Part shown: piece by piece, positions 61,966 to 64,000 of the stretch
Layout of the letters: every line of letters starts with the position of its first letter
Numbering within the stretch: position 1 is the first letter of the stretch
Source: Tupaia tana
Lineage: Eukaryota; Chordata; Mammalia; Scandentia; Tupaiidae
Assembly: GCA_026018925.1 (NCBI GenBank)
Contig: JAKSZU010000132.1
Location: 186,001 to 250,000 of the forward strand
DNA: 64,000 nt
Direction: 5' to 3'
Program-made: the position numbers and the translations under genes
Notes under the pieces: model-generated
Seen by the model: the letters and a program-made list of their open reading frames with translations, nothing else
The model's database searches: none
Told to the model about the DNA's origin: nothing

Positions 61966-62906
61966 CTCCCTACCACACTAGCTTTGCTTGCTGGAGGCTG
62001 AATTATGAGTAGAAAATCTTCATTTCGCCTGTGCCCTGAAATATCTAGTTCCAAGTATCCATGTGGAATCTTCTCAGAGAATGGCTCAACTCTCCTGCCT
62101 GGGAGAAAGGAGCAGAAGGGCTTATTAACAAAACAAAAGATGGAGCTGAGAGCCAGAGAGAAATTCTACCTTTAAAAAAATCGTAAAAAGGAAAAATTAC
62201 CAAAAAAATAGGAGGAGACAGGAGCAGAGAGAGACAGAGACCTCACAGACACAGAGACAGGGATAGAAGGCCAGAGGGGCTCCCTACCACACTAGCTTTG
62301 CTTGCTGGAGGCTGAATTATGAGTAGAAAATCTTCATTTCGCCTGTGCCCTGAAATATCTAGTTCCCAGTATCCAGGTGGAATCTTCTCAGAGAATGGCT
62401 CAACTCTCCTGCCTGGGAGAAAGGAGCAGAAGGGCTTATTAACAAAACAAAAGATGGAGATGAGAGCCAGAGAGAAATTCTACCTTTAAAAAAATCGTAA
62501 AAAGGAAAAATTACCAAAAAAAATGAGGAGACAGGAGCAGAGAGAGACAGAGACCTCAGAGACACAGAGACAGGGATAGAAGGCCAGAGGGGCTCCCTAC
62601 CACACTAGCTTTGCTTGCTGGAGGCTGAATTATGAGTAGAAAATCTACATTTCGCCTGTGCCCTGAAATATCTAGTTCCCAGTATACATGTGGAATCTTC
62701 TCAGAGAATGGCTCAACTCTCCTGCCTGGGAGAAAGGAGCAGAATGGCTTATTAACAAAACAAAAGATGGAGATGAGAGCCAGAGAGAAATTCTACCTTT
62801 AAAAAAATCGTAAAAAGGAAAAATTACCAAAAAAAAATGAGGAGACAGGAGCAGAGATAGACAGAGACCTCAGAGACACAGAGACAGGGATAGAAGGCCA
62901 GAGGGG
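61966..62906 (+). repeat. Duplicated trimer, copy 1
   Basis: Three monomers: one with ttccaagtatcc and aataggaggag, one with tatccaggtgg, and one with agtatacatg and gagatgag. The series recurs immediately with an offset of about 941 bp. Confidence 0.92.
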
Positions 62907-63847
62907 CTCCCTACCACACTAGCTTTCCTTGCTGGAGGCTGAATTATGAGTAGAAAATCTTCATTTCGCCTGTGCCCTGAAATATCTAGTTCCAAGTATC
63001 CATGTGGAATCTTCTCAGAGAATGGCTCAACTCTCCTGCCTGGGAGAAAGGAGCAGAAGGGCTTATTAACAAAACAAAAGATGGAGCTGAGAGCCAGAGA
63101 GAAATTCTACCTTTAAAAAAATCGTAAAAAGGAAAAATTACCAAAAAAAATAGGAGGAGACAGGAGCAGAGAGAGACAGAGACCTCAGAGACACAGAGAC
63201 AGGGATAGAAGGCCAGAGGGGCTCCCTACCACACTAGCTTTGCTTGCTGGAGCCTGAATTATGAGTAGAAAATCTTCATTTCGCCTGTGCCCTGAAATAT
63301 CTAGTTCCCAGTATCCAGGTGGAATCTTCTCAGAGAATGGCTCAACTCTCCTGCCTGGGAGAAAGGAGCAGAAGGGCTTATTAACAAAACAAAAGATGGA
63401 GCTGAGAGCCAGAGAGAAATTCTACCTTTAAAAAAATCGTAAAAAGGAAAAATTACCAAAAAATATGAGGAGACAGGAGCAGAGAGAGACAGAGACCTCA
63501 GAGACACAGAGACAGGGATAGAAGGCCAGAGGGGCTCCCTACCACACTAGCTTTGCTTGCTGGAGGCTGAATTATGAGTAGAAAATCTTCATTTCGCCTG
63601 TGCCCTGAAATATCTAGTTCCCAGTATACATGTGGAATCTTCTCAGAGAATGGCTCAACTCTCCTGCCTGGGATAAAGGAGCAGAAGGGCTTATTAACAA
63701 AACAAAAGATGGAGATGAGAGCCAGAGCGAAATTCTACCTTTAAAAAAATCGTAAAAAGGAAAAATTACCAAAAAAAATGAGGAGACAGGAGCAGAGAGA
63801 GACAGAGACCTCAGAGACACAGAGACAGGGATAGAAGGCCAGAGGGG
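62907..63847 (+). repeat. Duplicated trimer, copy 2
   Basis: Repeats 61966-62906 with the same three markers in order. Small differences (agctttccttgc, gagcctgaatt) show that it is not an exact copy. Confidence 0.92.
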
Positions 63848-64000
63848 CTCCCTACCACACTAGTTTGCTTGCTGGAGGCTGAATTATGAGTAGAAAATCT
63901 TCATTTCGCCTGTGCCCTTAAATATCTAGTTCCCAGTATCCATGTGGAATCTTCTCAGAGAATGGCTCAACTCTCCTGTCTGGGAGAAAGGAGCAGAAGG
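63848..64000 (+). repeat. Partial monomer at right edge
   Basis: The first 153 bases of a monomer with cccttaaatatc and ctgtctggg, like the one at 61653. The array continues beyond the window. Confidence 0.92.

Larger units (their letters stand above)
1..64000 (+). repeat. Satellite DNA array, ~313-bp monomer, head-to-tail
   Basis: The entire window is direct tandem copies of one monomer. Marking each copy at the near-invariant ctccctacc gives 204 complete units from 17 to 63847, with spacing 309-316 bp and a mean of about 312.9 bp. All units are in the same orientation and I saw no foreign sequence between them. Most length change comes from A-runs in the A-rich segment. Two CpGs per typical monomer and about 43% G+C indicate a CpG-depleted eukaryotic genome. 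The monomer is not one I recognise by name. Whether the array is centromeric, pericentromeric or subtelomeric cannot be decided from sequence alone. Confidence 0.98.

Noticed and set aside
1-64000. CRISPR array, because of many regularly spaced direct repeats
   Set aside because: The repeated unit is the full ~313 bp with no unique spacers. CRISPR repeats are short and separated by non-repetitive spacers of similar length.
1-64000. Tandem gene cluster or array derived from a coding gene
   Set aside because: No frame runs through a monomer, indels are common, and no splice signals, domains or recognisable protein motifs are visible on either strand.
1-64000. Origin of the monomer from a transposon or endogenous retroviral repeat
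   Set aside because: I see no terminal inverted repeats, target-site duplications, tRNA-like head, polymerase motifs or other family signature. A transposon origin cannot be excluded but is not supported here.

Overview
The whole 64 kb window is one uninterrupted satellite DNA array. I count 204 complete head-to-tail monomers between 17 and 63847, plus a partial monomer at each edge. I set the monomer boundary arbitrarily at the near-invariant ctccctacc. Individual monomers are 309-316 bp long and average about 313 bp. All have the same orientation. I found no unique sequence, no inversion, no inserted transposon, and no credible protein-coding or RNA gene. A hand count of one typical monomer (59150-59462) gives about 43% G+C. 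It contains only two CpG dinucleotides, where roughly 15 would be expected from base composition. Array size, CpG depletion and layered repeat structure point to a eukaryotic, probably vertebrate, heterochromatic block (centromeric, pericentromeric or subtelomeric). I do not recognise the monomer as a named satellite family and cannot name the species.

Monomer anatomy, in + strand order from the chosen boundary: (1) a conserved mixed-composition segment containing the cttgctggag and attatgagtagaaaatc regions; (2) a segment containing tttcgcctg and the more variable ctagttcccagtatcc region, where many monomer types differ; (3) a central segment with ctcctgcctgggag and cttattaac; (4) an A-rich segment with four A-tracts at roughly helical spacing; (5) a purine-rich segment of degenerate gagaca repeats leading into the next boundary.

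Layout by higher-order repeat (HOR): family A (9-monomer unit, then a 7-monomer version, then a fragment) fills 17-5644. A mixed zone follows at 5645-9402. Family B (9-monomer unit, later copies with six or fewer positions) is at 9403-14097, 20671-22542 and 32858-35357; in the last, a trimer is duplicated. Family C (8-monomer unit, about 2.5 kb) occurs as four successive copies at 22543-31917, the fourth six monomers long, and again at 35358-37856. Fragments of A, B and C are mixed at 14098-20670. From 37234 to 52571 lies a nested super-repeat of C-derived monomers: 29 monomers followed by a 20-monomer relative. Family E (8-monomer unit) occurs three times at 53515-61026, and a duplicated trimer closes the window at 61966-63847.

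There are no genes acting together here. The content is a record of satellite turnover: tandem amplification of 3-, 8- and 9-monomer units, longer-range duplication, and hybrid monomers that mark in-register recombination between different monomer types. The most informative sites are the hybrid monomers (for example 41299-41610), the nested super-repeat, and a cluster of one-base homopolymer changes at about 49.6-53.0 kb that may reflect assembly error. All comparisons were made by eye, so identity levels are qualitative.
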